A DNA stretch of 64,000 bases from Acidimicrobiia bacterium (lineage in GTDB: Bacteria > Actinomycetota > Acidimicrobiia > Acidimicrobiales > Aldehydirespiratoraceae): positions 75,363-139,362 of the forward strand of contig JAJEEV010000043.1 in NCBI GenBank assembly GCA_022820805.1. The letters run 5' to 3'. This document shows, piece by piece, positions 36,652 through 45,351 of the stretch; within the stretch, counting starts at the first letter, position 1; each line of letters opens with the position of its first letter. The notes below the pieces were generated by a model that saw nothing but the letters and a program-made list of their open reading frames with translations, was not told the DNA's origin and searched no databases. Position numbers and translations under genes: made by a program.

Positions 36652-38543
36652 GTGCCGACCCCGGTCGGGCCGCACCGAAACCGGCGTCGGAGACCACCGT
36701 GGCGGCCAACCAGGCGGTGGTGCTGTCGTTCGACGATCCCGGCGACCACGACCGGGCGACGAGAGGGCTGGTCGCACGACTCGACGAGGGCCGGGTGACC
36801 GTCGGCGACCACGCCGTGTTCGATGTCGCCCGCCATGCGTTCGTGGGCGAGTCCGAGACCGCGCCGGACTCGGTGCATCCGGGCCTGTGGCGGCAGGCAC
36901 GGCTCAACACCAATCACGGCCTGTTCGAGGTGGCCGAGGGCATCTGGCAGGTCCGCGGCTACGACATCTCCAACATCACGTTCCTGGCCGGAAGCGACGG
37001 GGGCTGGCTGGTGATCGACCCGCTCACAAACGCGCCGACCGCGGCGGCCGCGCTCGATCTCGCCAACCGCACCCTGGGGGAGCGGCCGGTGACCACGGTC
37101 ATCTACACCCACTCCCACGTCGACCATTTCGGCGGGATCCTGGGCGTGACCGACCAGGACGCCGTGAATCGGGGCGACGTGCGCATCGTGGCCCCGGAGG
37201 GATTCCTGGAGGAGGTCGTGGGCGAGTTCGTGATCGCGGGGCCCGTCATGGCCCGCCGGGCCGCCTACCAGTTCGGCCTGCTGCTGCCGCCCGGACCGCT
37301 CGGACACGTCGACTGCGGCCTCGGCACGGCTCTGGGCCTGTGGCCCTCCGCGCTGGTCGCGCCCACCGACACAGTCGCCGAGACGGGGCTGGAGATGACG
37401 TTGAGCGGCATCCGGGTCGTGTTCCAGAACACCCCCGACGCCGAGGCGCCCGCGGAGATGAACTTCCACTTCCCGGAGCGGCGGGTGCTGTGCATGGCCG
37501 AGAACTGCACCCACACCCTGCACAACCTGTACCCGCTGCGGGGCGCGCAGACCCGCAACGCCCTCGCCTGGAGCAAGTACATCCAGGAGGCCATCGACCT
37601 CTGGGCCGACGACACCGACGTGATGTTCGCCAGCCACCACTGGCCCCGCTTCGGTGCCGGCGACGTCCGGGGGTTCCTGGCCATGCAGCGAGACGTGTAC
37701 CGGTGGATGCATGACCAGACGATGCGCCTCGCCAACCAGGGGTACGGACCCACCGAGATCGCGGCCGGGCTGCGGCTGCCCGACGAGTTCGACCAGTCCC
37801 ATGTCCACGGCTACTACGGCACGGTCTCGCACAACTGCCGCTCGGTCTACAACCGGTACCTCGGCTGGTACGACGGCAACCCGGCCAACCTGGATCCGCT
37901 GCCGCCGGTCGAGGCCGGCGCCAACTACGTGGATTTCATGGGCGGCGCCGACGCCGTGCTCTCGAGGGCCCGCTCGAGCTTCGAGCGCGGCGAGTACCGG
38001 TGGGTGGCCCAGGTGGTCAACCATGTCGTGTTCGCCGATCCGGCCAACCGGGCGGCCCGCGAGCTCCAGGCCGACGCGCTGGAGCAGCTCGGGTACCAGT
38101 CCGAGTCGGCCACCTGGCGCAATGCCTACCTGATGGGGGCCAGGGAGCTCCGCGAGGGCACCCCGAGACGGGGCCCGGTCACCAACCGCTCGATGCACCT
38201 GGCGATGGAGGCCGAGCATCTCTTCGACATCATGGGGGTGCGGTTCGATCCGTCCCGGTTCACGAGGGGCCCGCTGGTGATGAACGTCCACTTCACCGAC
38301 CTGGGCGAGGACCATGTCCTGGGCGTCGGGCGATCGGCGATCCACCATCGGCCCCATGCCGTCGACAGCGCCTCGGTGGCCTCCATCCGCATCGATCGGG
38401 CCACCTTCTCCGACGCGCTGGATGATGCAGCCGCCCTCGCCGGCGCCGACATCGCCGGGGACCGCGACACCGTGACCGAGCTCTTCGCGAGCCTCACCGT
38501 GTTCGGGACCGCGGCCCTGATCGAACCGAACCCCATCGGCTGA
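36648..38543 (+). CDS. Alkyl/aryl sulfatase, metallo-beta-lactamase type
   Basis: 631-aa protein of the SdsA1/BDS1 family. The zinc motif is IYTHSHVDHFGG, further ligands ENCTHTLHNLYPLRGAQ and SHHWPRFG. An all-helical dimerisation domain (GYYGTVSHNCRSVYNRYLGWYDGNPA) and a C-terminal SCP2-like domain follow. These enzymes release sulfate from alkyl sulfates such as SDS. Translational coupling to ligB hints that a sulfated aromatic or detergent could be the natural substrate (inference). No signal peptide is seen. Confidence 0.92.
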   Translation: MSADPGRAAPKPASETTVAANQAVVLSFDDPGDHDRATRGLVARLDEGRVTVGDHAVFDVARHAFVGESETAPDSVHPGLWRQARLNTNHGLFEVAEGIWQVRGYDISNITFLAGSDGGWLVIDPLTNAPTAAAALDLANRTLGERPVTTVIYTHSHVDHFGGILGVTDQDAVNRGDVRIVAPEGFLEEVVGEFVIAGPVMARRAAYQFGLLLPPGPLGHVDCGLGTALGLWPSALVAPTDTVAETGLEMTLSGIRVVFQNTPDAEAPAEMNFHFPERRVLCMAENCTHTLHNLYPLRGAQTRNALAWSKYIQEAIDLWADDTDVMFASHHWPRFGAGDVRGFLAMQRDVYRWMHDQTMRLANQGYGPTEIAAGLRLPDEFDQSHVHGYYGTVSHNCRSVYNRYLGWYDGNPANLDPLPPVEAGANYVDFMGGADAVLSRARSSFERGEYRWVAQVVNHVVFADPANRAARELQADALEQLGYQSESATWRNAYLMGARELREGTPRRGPVTNRSMHLAMEAEHLFDIMGVRFDPSRFTRGPLVMNVHFTDLGEDHVLGVGRSAIHHRPHAVDSASVASIRIDRATFSDALDDAAALAGADIAGDRDTVTELFASLTVFGTAALIEPNPIG

Positions 38544-38571
38544 CCGCCGCCCTCGGCCTCTTGGGGCGGGC

Positions 38572-39306
38572 CTACTGGCAGAAGGCGCCCCCGTTGACGA
38601 CGATGTTCTGGCCGGTGACGAAGTCGGACGCGCTGCCGGCGAGGTACAGGATGGTGCCCACCATGTCCTCGGGCTGCTGGGTGCGCTTGATGGGCCGCCC
38701 GGCCACGACGAACTGGTCGCTGACCTCGTCGGAGGGCCGCAGCGACGGGTTGGGGATCAGGTCGGGGGACACGGTGTTGACCGTTATCCCGTCGGGGCCG
38801 AGCTCCTGGGCCAGGCAGCGGGTCAAGCCGATGATGGCGCTCTTGCTGGCCACGTAGTGGGGGAAGCCGACCGTGCCCTTGAAGCACGTCGTGGAGGAGA
38901 TGTTGATGATCTTGCCCGATCCCTGCGCCTTCATGTAGGGGTGGACTGCGCAGCAGGCGAGCCAGGTGCCTCGGACGTTGACCTCGAAGGTCAGGTCCCA
39001 TTCGTCCTGGGAGATCTCGTGGAACGGGCCGCGGACTATCTGGGAGTAGTAGGCGGCGTTGTTGATCAGCACGTCGATCGTGCCGAACTCGCCGGCTGCG
39101 GTGGCGGCCAGAGCCTCGGTGTCGGCCGCGGAGCTGATGTCGGTGCGGCAGCCGACCGCTCGGCCGCCGGCCGACTCGATCTCATCGACGGCTTCTGCGG
39201 TGTCGAGCAGGTCGGCCACGACGATGTCGAACCCCGCGCCGGCCAGGGCCATGCAGTAGACGCGGCCCAGTCCTCTCGCTCCTCCGGTGACGATCGCAGT
39301 TGGCAC
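38572..39306 (-). CDS. Short-chain dehydrogenase
   Basis: 244-aa SDR. Cofactor motif TGGARGLG, NNAA, catalytic Ser in NISSTTC and YVASK. Asp after the second strand (VADLLD) indicates NAD(H). GTG start at 39306 with GAGGAGG eight bases upstream. Substrate unknown; possibly linked to the aromatic cluster, with which it converges. Confidence 0.9.
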   Translation of the reverse strand: MPTAIVTGGARGLGRVYCMALAGAGFDIVVADLLDTAEAVDEIESAGGRAVGCRTDISSAADTEALAATAAGEFGTIDVLINNAAYYSQIVRGPFHEISQDEWDLTFEVNVRGTWLACCAVHPYMKAQGSGKIINISSTTCFKGTVGFPHYVASKSAIIGLTRCLAQELGPDGITVNTVSPDLIPNPSLRPSDEVSDQFVVAGRPIKRTQQPEDMVGTILYLAGSASDFVTGQNIVVNGGAFCQ

Positions 39307-39344
39307 TTGGCTGCCTCCTCTAGGTGGGCCCGGCCGCCGGGCTG

Positions 39345-39806
39345 TCAGAACCCTTGCCAGCCGGGCAGGGCGGCCGACTGGCGGATCCACGCCTCCATCT
39401 GCTCGGTGTCGAATTCGCCCTCGTAGAGGTCGATCCAGCGTGCATCCTTGTCCTTGCCCGAGCCGGGTGGGGGCGGTTGCAGCGACGCTCCGTTCAGGAA
39501 CGTCACCTTCACGTAGCGGGTGAAGACGTGGGTGCTCGCAAACCACCCCTGACCCTCGACGCCGTAGAAGGGCGAGTTCCACCTCACCGCCTTGCGCACG
39601 TCGGGCACAGTGCGCTCGATCAGCTCGTCGAGGCGGCGCCCGACATCGCTCTTCCAGCCCGGCATGGCCGCGATGTACGCCTGCACCGGTGCGTCCCCGT
39701 CGGCCTTGGCGATCTGGGGGTTGCCGCCCGAGAGGAGCACCGGCTCATCGCCGCCCCGCCCGCTCCCGGCCTTCCTCGCCGATTTCTTGGATGCCTCGTC
39801 CGCCAC
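39345..39806 (-). CDS. DUF1801-type protein
   Basis: About 153 aa. The core VQAYIAAMPGWKSDVGRRLDEL, RWNSPFYGVEGQGWFAS and VKVTFLNGASLQPPP has the YdhG/DUF1801 pattern, a small fold of unknown function found in many bacteria. Two starts are possible: GTG at 39806 and ATG at 39845; I use the shorter. Confidence 0.8.
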   Translation of the reverse strand: MADEASKKSARKAGSGRGGDEPVLLSGGNPQIAKADGDAPVQAYIAAMPGWKSDVGRRLDELIERTVPDVRKAVRWNSPFYGVEGQGWFASTHVFTRYVKVTFLNGASLQPPPPGSGKDKDARWIDLYEGEFDTEQMEAWIRQSAALPGWQGF

Positions 39807-39887
39807 AGCCCCCACTGTATGGATCAGTGGCCAGGAAGTCGGCATCCTCGATCGAGGCGGTCCCTGATGCTGTTATGATGTGGCATC

Positions 39888-40130
39888 ACGCGTACACAGA
39901 TCGACCTTGAGTCCGAGCAGCATGCACTCGTCAAGCGCAAGGCCGCCGACCTGGGCATCAGCATGGCTGAGTACATCCGCCGTCTCGTCGAGCGCGATCT
40001 CGGGCAGGCGGGGCCTAGCTCCGACATCTCTGCCATCTTCGGCATCGGAGACTCCGGCGGCAGCGATATTGCCGTCGATCGCAAGCAGGCCACGGCCGAG
40101 GCGATAGCTGCTCGAGCCGCGCAACGGTGA
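39888..40130 (+). CDS. Ribbon-helix-helix antitoxin without a standard start codon
   Basis: The frame just before the PIN toxin reads xRTQIDLESEQHALVKRKA and then MAEYIRRLVERDL, a ribbon-helix-helix DNA-binding pattern, ending RAAQR and TGA, overlapping the toxin GTG as GTGA. The codon where ATG is expected (39888) is ACG, with ATC before it, and a stop lies at 39876-39878. The only in-frame ATG (39963) would drop the DNA-binding strand. Either ACG/ATC is used, or the start has been lost. Confidence 0.7.
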   Translation, partial: TRTQIDLESEQHALVKRKAADLGISMAEYIRRLVERDLGQAGPSSDISAIFGIGDSGGSDIAVDRKQATAEAIAARAAQR

Positions 40131-40543
40131 GCGTCTTCGTCGACACGTCCGCGTGGTACGCGGCCGCCGACCGCGGCGATGTCCACCACCATCGAGCAGT
40201 CGAGCTGCTCAGCGAGTTCTCCGGAGACTTGTTGACAAGCGACCATGTGCTCGTCGAGACATGGTTCCTGGCCGCCAACCGTCTAGGCGTCGACGTCGCC
40301 GAGACGCTGGTCACCACAATCCGCAGTGGCAACGCCCGCGTCGAGACCGCCACGATCGCCGATCTGGAGGTCGCCGCACAGATCCACGACGCCTTCACGG
40401 ACCAGGAGTTCTCGATCGTCGATCGCACCAGTTGGTCGATCATGCAGCGCCTCGGCGTGCACGAAGCAATCTCGTTCGACCAGGACTACTGGATCTACCG
40501 TTTCGGCCGCGACCGCCGCCAGGCCTTCAGCGTCCACGCATAG
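40127..40543 (+). CDS. PIN-domain toxin, VapC-like
   Basis: 138-aa endoribonuclease of the PIN fold. Acidic residues expected for metal binding: Asp in VFVDTSAWYAA, Glu in LVETWFLA, Asp near FSIVDRTSW, Asp in ISFDQDYWIYRFG. It overlaps the antitoxin stop, the classic toxin-antitoxin layout. Confidence 0.9.
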   Translation: MSVFVDTSAWYAAADRGDVHHHRAVELLSEFSGDLLTSDHVLVETWFLAANRLGVDVAETLVTTIRSGNARVETATIADLEVAAQIHDAFTDQEFSIVDRTSWSIMQRLGVHEAISFDQDYWIYRFGRDRRQAFSVHA

Positions 40544-40747
40544 CGAGTCCAGGTCCGGTCTCTTCGCGATTCCCCGTTCGAGCTAGCGCTGAAGTCCCAT
40601 CTGCACGTTTGGCAGGCGGTACGGCCCCAACGCCTTCACGACGGTGTGGCTGGGATGGTGCCGGACGTTCATCCTGACATACCGCTACCTGAATGGCAGC
40701 GCGCAGACGGAACTGTCGACCCCACCCGCAGGGCACACCAGAGCGTG
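40544..40747. other. Gene-free interval inside the accessory island
   Basis: No gene with family support on either strand. Short open frames here do not continue the IS fragment convincingly. It may hold further decayed mobile DNA. Confidence 0.5.
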
Positions 40748-40961
40748 CTCAGTACCCGGGGAGAGGCGACCGGTGAGGCCGCGGCGACCGGTCCACAAGC
40801 CCGGCCTCGCCCTCGGCGCACCAGCGGCGCCACTACTTCGCCACCGTGCTGCGAGACAGGCCCATCTGGCGGGCCACGTGAGCCTGGGGCATCCCCGCTT
40901 CGATCCGCTGGACCGTCAACAGCCGCCCAGCGGGCGTGGACCGTGCGTTAGCGTTCGACAT
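40748..40961 (-). pseudogene. IS481-family transposase N-terminal remnant
   Basis: From the ATG at 40961 the minus strand reads MSNANARSTPAGRLLTVQRI, then GMPQAHVARQMGLSRSTVAK, TAG, WRRWCAEGEAGLVDRSPRPH and a stop. This is the helix-turn-helix start of IS481-type transposases, interrupted by an internal TAG and lacking the integrase core. Confidence 0.8.
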
Positions 40962-40962
40962 C

Positions 40963-41017
40963 GAGCCTCCTGTGTTCGTTTGAGTTGTCGACAACCCCAC
41001 ACTCGCTCAGGAGGCTC
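40963..41017. mobile_element. Nested inverted repeat, likely IS end(s)
   Basis: GAGCCTCCTG at 40963-40972 pairs with CAGGAGGCTC at 41008-41017, and the centre holds GTTGTCGACAAC (40984-40995). The whole 55 bases form an imperfect palindrome centred at 40990, as expected if two IS481-type terminal repeats meet head to head. It lies just upstream of the transposase remnant. Confidence 0.6.
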
Positions 41018-41056
41018 ACCCAATCGCGCTGCTACCAACCTCTATGCCCAGAACAT

Positions 41057-41320
41057 CTAGATCCCGATACCGAGCCGCGCTGACCGCTTCGCAACGTCGA
41101 TGGGAGCGAGACGCACAACCCCAACAAGCACATCGTCGCGGTCGGCGAACATCCAGTGCGGGCCCGGCCCGAACCGGCGCCCCAACTCGTCAGCGGGGCC
41201 TTGTTCGGTCATGGGCTGGTCTGCGTCAAGATCGTCGCCGAAGCTGCGAGCGATGTCGCGATTGCGTCCCAACACTGCCCGGCGGGCCGTGTCGCTGCCT
41301 CGCAGCGCGCGCAGCCTCAC
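41057..41320 (-). pseudogene. Truncated GNAT acetyltransferase
   Basis: 87 residues match the N-terminal half of a RimJ-like acetyltransferase (MRLRALRGSDTARRAV at the start, VLVGVVRLAPIDVAKRSARL at the end). The frame stops at TAG right after LGIGI, before the acetyl-CoA-binding loop, and the IS-type palindrome begins 40 bases further. An IS-related deletion probably removed the rest. Confidence 0.65.
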
Positions 41321-41409
41321 CCCCGTTGCCGATCAAACTCCGGAAACAGGCCTAACGTGTCACCCAGACCGCTCCCGGCGCGTGAACGCCCGCTACACGA
41401 GATTCCTGA

Positions 41410-41439
41410 GTGACAGACCCTGGCGGTTCAGTGTATCGT
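41410..41439 (+). promoter_or_regulatory. Candidate promoter of the TPR ATPase gene
   Basis: GTGACA at 41410-41415 and TATCGT at 41434-41439 with an 18-base spacer resemble -35 and -10 elements, 55 bases before the start codon. The rest of 41321-41494 shows no gene. Confidence 0.4.
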
Positions 41440-41494
41440 CGGCGCTGTTCGCCGGACGCGAGCGTCGCGATACGAGATGTGGGGAGAAACAGGC

Positions 41495-44400
41495 ATGGTG
41501 GAAGTTGCGCCGTTTGTGGGTTTGAGTCGGCTGCTGTTGGTCACGGGGCTGATCGAGCTCTTTGACAGTGTGAACGATTCAGGCGAGTCCCGTTGGGTGT
41601 CTTTGGAGGCGCCCTCTGGGTCGGGGAAGACCCGCGTGGGTAAGAGGTTTTATGCGCAACTGGCGGCTGAGCGGCAGCCGCCTCCGAAGCATTGGCCGCA
41701 TGAGCGGCAGCCGCCTCCGAAGTACTGGCCGCAGACACTCAGCGAGTCGAGCCATGAAGAGCGAAAGTTCGTTGTGCCTGAGTTCAAACGCGAAAAGGAA
41801 TCGCTACCGCATTTCTATTGGTGGGGGTTGCATTGTAGGAGCGATGGATACTCCAGGACGCAGGCGTTGCGTGAGGGTCTAGAGCAATGGGAGCAGCACG
41901 GACGATATGTGAGCATCGCTTGCAAGCATCGTCAAGGGCTCAAAGAAAAGGTGATTCAGGATTTGGCGCGTGAGCGATGGCCGCTTTTACAGGAAGGCGC
42001 CATGACGGCAACTGCAGAGGTAGCCAGCGCGGTGGGTGCTGCTCTGCCCGGGATGGGATTGGCAATGCTGCTGTCACGTGTGTTGGCGGGCAAGTTTCGA
42101 ACACATTGGAACGATAAGCGCTTGGTGTCTGAAGTGTCTGAGCCGGGAGAAGTCCAATCGGCGCTGATCGCGGAGGTGGTTGACGGCATATGCGAGCTTG
42201 GCCAGTCGAAGTTTCCAGTGGTGTTGTTCGTCGAGGATGTGCACTTCGCGGATGACGCCTTGTTGGCGGCCCTTGATGCGCTGTTGCGTCGCGGCTCTCA
42301 TTTGTTGGTGGTGAGCACGGCCTGGCCAGGAGAAATCGACAGGATTACAGAGTTGTCGAAGCTAGCTGGCGACTTGGGCGAACGGGCGCTACGAATCAGG
42401 CATGACTCGGAAGAAGCGGCACCTGAGCCGTTTGACCCTAAAGCGGGGCTGATGCCACTCGATGGCGGCGCTTGTGAAGCGATCGTGCGTGCTCACTACC
42501 CGCTTGCCGATGACGAGGCGGTAGCTCTGTTGACGCACCGCTACCGCAACCCGAGGGCCCTCGATGAGATGTGCAGAGTGAGACGCTTCAAAAGAAGATC
42601 CGGGGAGGGCGGTAACTTGCACTTTACGCCCGAAGATATTGCCGTGCTTCCCGAATTGGTCGAGGATGTGTACCGGTTCTGTTGGAATCAGTTTCCCGAG
42701 TCGATTCGGATGGAATACGCGGTCGCCGCCGCGATCTCTCCAGCGGCGATCAGCCCCGTTGAAGGCAGCGGGTACCACACCTGGAGCGCCCCGATTCTCG
42801 CCGACATCCTTAGGAGCCTCGATCTGCTCGATGCCGAGGATCTGCGTAGAGCCGACGAGGCCAGAACCGACGCCTACGGGTGGGTGATGCGGGTTGATGA
42901 GTACTTGCGCCAATGGACCGAGCTCGACCAACACCACATCGCTACCAAAGACGGCGGGACTCTGCTCAAACGGGCCGGAAGCGCACACGAAGAGATCCAT
43001 GCCGCGGTCGTGAAGACGGTGGAGCGCGGCGCTGTTCCCAACGAACACGTCGCCCGTCTAGTCATCGCGTTGCAGGCCAAGGGCCTTATCAAGGATATGA
43101 GCCTCGTTGCTAAGTCGGCCGCGGCCGCACTCGCGGATCTCGGCTACGACGACACCGCCATCTCGGAACGATTGCGCCTATACAACCGCTACTTGCAGCT
43201 CGCCCACATCCGCATCGACGCACACACCGACCTTGAGGTGCGCTTCAACGGCGCCGACGCCCTCGCTGCCTCAGGCCGATACGCCCTCGCTGCTGATGCC
43301 TATCGCAAGCTTCACGCGCTAACAGAGAGGATCCCCGAAGTCGACAAGAGCCTCACGTTGAGTTCGCTCCACGAACTGGCTGTGAATTTGCAGAACGCTG
43401 GTGAGGCTCGTGAGGCTGTCACCGTGTTCGAACAGGCTTACGCCGGTCGCCGCGACGTACTCGGCGACAACCACCCCGATACGTTGAGTTCCCGCCTTGG
43501 CCTCGCGGAGGCGTTGACATCAATGGGTGAGTTCCACAAAGCCTCGACGATCTTCGATCAGGTAGTTGATGATCACCGCCGCGAGCGCGGCGAAGCCGAC
43601 CCCTACACAGTGGAAGCGCGCTGGCGCAAGGCTGAGGCATTGAACTTCGCCGGTCGAGGCCACGAGGCCGTTGCCATGTACGAACGGGTGCTTGAGGATC
43701 GCATCGATCAACTCGCTGAAGAGCACCCCGACACCATGAACTCGCGCCATTGCCTAGCCGAGGCGTTGGTGCGTGCAGGATGGACCAGCAGAGGCGTCGC
43801 CATGTTCAAGCGAGTGCTTGATGATCGCACTAGGCGGCTCGGTGGAGACGACCGCGCCACGTTGGACTCGCTGTATGGCCTTGCCGACGCGACTGAGAAA
43901 GTAGGTCGAAGCCATGAAGCCGTCGACATGTTCGAACAGGTGCTAAATCGTCGCGTCGAAACACTCGGTAAGTTCCACCCCGATACGGCGGATGCACGCT
44001 GGCGCTTCGCCTTTTCGTTGATCCTTCTTGATCGGCCTGACGAGGCCATCGCCACCTTTAAGAAGGCAGTCCAAGATAACAACACCCTAGAGACACTAGA
44101 AACGCGCCGGACCCTCGCTGAGGTCTTACGGTATTCGAGTCGATTCGACGAAGCTGCCGATATGTTTGAACTGCTGCTTGAAGATCACAATACAATGTTA
44201 GGCAAGGACCACCCTGACACATTGGATGTGCTCTGGAACATAGCAAAATTGTCAAACGATCCGATTCGGGTCAACGAATACACCGCGCTACTTGAGCGGG
44301 CCCATAACGAAACTGCAGATGTCCTCGGCAAGGGTCACCCCGAGACACTGGAGAAGCGCAGAATGCTTGCTGAGAGGTTGCAGCGGACAGGCCAGGTCGA

Positions 44401-44932
44401 TGACCTCATCGCTGTGTACGAAGAGATGCTGCAAGATCACATCACAATGTTCCAAGAAAACCATCCCGATACCCCAGGAATGCGGACCTACGTCGCGCTG
44501 GAGTTACAATCAACGGGTCACGTCGACAAGGCTGTCAAGGTGTTCGACCAAGTGGTTGCAGAGTCGACTGAACTGCTCGGCGAATACCACCCGGAGACAC
44601 TCCTTTCACGCGAACTCCGCGCCGACGCGTTGCAAGAAGCGAATCAGATCGATAAGGCCATCTACGAGCTCAAGCAGGTGTTGGTGGATCGCATCGAGCG
44701 GCTCGGCGAAGACCACGATGGAACTCTGGATACGTACGGCAGCCTCGCTGACGCGCTATTAGGAGCGGATCAGGTCGATGACGCCATCGACATCCTCGAA
44801 CAGGCGCGCGCTGTCTCAGTCAGGGTGCTCGGCGAAGACAGCATCCACACGAGGAATGTCCGAAGTTACCTCGCAGAAGTTCGACGGGCTGCTGGCCGGG
44901 ACGGCATGTTCAACGAGGCAGGACGAGACTGA
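41495..44932 (+). CDS. Large AAA/STAND-type ATPase with TPR repeats
   Basis: 1145 aa. Residues 39-46 are a Walker A (APSGSGKT); about residue 242 is a Walker B-like VVLFVEDVHFADDALLAAL, followed by sensor-like HLLVVSTAWPG, as in MalT/AfsR-type STAND proteins. From about residue 600 to the end there are roughly twelve 42-residue TPR-like repeats with a recurring LGxDHPDTL signature. A 33-base tandem repeat lies near residue 60. No effector domain (nuclease, TIR, protease, HTH) is recognisable at either end. The codon use is visibly richer in A and T than the flanks, so transfer is likely. ATG at 41495 with GGGGAG nearby; a second ATG six codons upstream. Role could be signalling, regulation or phage defence; not decided. 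Confidence 0.8.
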   Translation: MVEVAPFVGLSRLLLVTGLIELFDSVNDSGESRWVSLEAPSGSGKTRVGKRFYAQLAAERQPPPKHWPHERQPPPKYWPQTLSESSHEERKFVVPEFKREKESLPHFYWWGLHCRSDGYSRTQALREGLEQWEQHGRYVSIACKHRQGLKEKVIQDLARERWPLLQEGAMTATAEVASAVGAALPGMGLAMLLSRVLAGKFRTHWNDKRLVSEVSEPGEVQSALIAEVVDGICELGQSKFPVVLFVEDVHFADDALLAALDALLRRGSHLLVVSTAWPGEIDRITELSKLAGDLGERALRIRHDSEEAAPEPFDPKAGLMPLDGGACEAIVRAHYPLADDEAVALLTHRYRNPRALDEMCRVRRFKRRSGEGGNLHFTPEDIAVLPELVEDVYRFCWNQFPESIRMEYAVAAAISPAAISPVEGSGYHTWSAPILADILRSLDLLDAEDLRRADEARTDAYGWVMRVDEYLRQWTELDQHHIATKDGGTLLKRAGSAHEEIHAAVVKTVERGAVPNEHVARLVIALQAKGLIKDMSLVAKSAAAALADLGYDDTAISERLRLYNRYLQLAHIRIDAHTDLEVRFNGADALAASGRYALAADAYRKLHALTERIPEVDKSLTLSSLHELAVNLQNAGEAREAVTVFEQAYAGRRDVLGDNHPDTLSSRLGLAEALTSMGEFHKASTIFDQVVDDHRRERGEADPYTVEARWRKAEALNFAGRGHEAVAMYERVLEDRIDQLAEEHPDTMNSRHCLAEALVRAGWTSRGVAMFKRVLDDRTRRLGGDDRATLDSLYGLADATEKVGRSHEAVDMFEQVLNRRVETLGKFHPDTADARWRFAFSLILLDRPDEAIATFKKAVQDNNTLETLETRRTLAEVLRYSSRFDEAADMFELLLEDHNTMLGKDHPDTLDVLWNIAKLSNDPIRVNEYTALLERAHNETADVLGKGHPETLEKRRMLAERLQRTGQVDDLIAVYEEMLQDHITMFQENHPDTPGMRTYVALELQSTGHVDKAVKVFDQVVAESTELLGEYHPETLLSRELRADALQEANQIDKAIYELKQVLVDRIERLGEDHDGTLDTYGSLADALLGADQVDDAIDILEQARAVSVRVLGEDSIHTRNVRSYLAEVRRAAGRDGMFNEAGRD
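41668..41733 (+). repeat. 33-base tandem repeat inside the ATPase gene
   Basis: Two copies, 41668-41700 and 41701-41733, encode ERQPPPKHWPH and ERQPPPKYWPQ. In-frame, so it lengthens a Pro-rich loop just after the P-loop region. Copy number may vary among strains. Confidence 0.8.
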
Positions 44933-45232
44933 ACAGCCGGCAACAGAACCATGAGTCAGCAATACAGGGGCCCGGTTGCGGGGTGCTATACCCGGGGCAC
45001 ACTAGGCAGTCAATCTCGACGGGTCGGAAGCACTAGCTGAGCTTCTATGTCAAGCAGGCGGCCGGGTTGAGTCATCGCCGAGCATGGCACCGGACCGTAA
45101 CCCCCTGGCCGAGGGCCCCGGCATCACCCACGGATCGCCAAGTCGGGCTAGTGCTGGAAGCGGCACGCCAAGTGACCACGTCCTCCCTTGGTCCAGTTCA
45201 ATGGGTCTCTGAGGTCAGGATCGGTCCGTGGG
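44933..45232. other. Gene-free interval beside tRNA-Leu
   Basis: About 300 bases between the ATPase and the 3' end of tRNA-Leu. No gene, integrase or obvious copy of the tRNA end is visible. Confidence 0.5.
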
Positions 45233-45317
45233 TGCGGACGGGGGGATTCGAACCCCCACACCCTGGTGGGTACTGGGACCTAAACCCAGCGCGTCTGCCT
45301 GATTCCGCCACGTCCGC
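45233..45317 (-). tRNA. tRNA-Leu (UAG)
   Basis: 85 bases; acceptor GCGGACG (45317-45311) pairs with CGTCCGC (45240-45234). Anticodon stem CTGGG-TTTAGGT-CCCAG gives anticodon UAG; a long variable arm is present, as in class II leucine tRNAs; T-arm GGGGG-TTCGAAT-CCCCC. CCA is not encoded. Its 3' end faces the accessory island. Confidence 0.95.
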
Positions 45318-45351
45318 GAGAACAGTCAGGCTAGCCCGCGGCCGGAGGCCG

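Noticed and set aside
40560-40600. Possible copy of a tRNA T-arm as an attachment site
   Set aside because: Only a weak resemblance to GGTTCGAATCC; not matching the tRNA-Leu 3' end.
41018-41060. Possible IS481 transposase C-terminus on the plus strand (ATNLYAQNI then stop)
   Set aside because: Resembles the end of such proteins, but too short and overlapping the palindrome to be sure.
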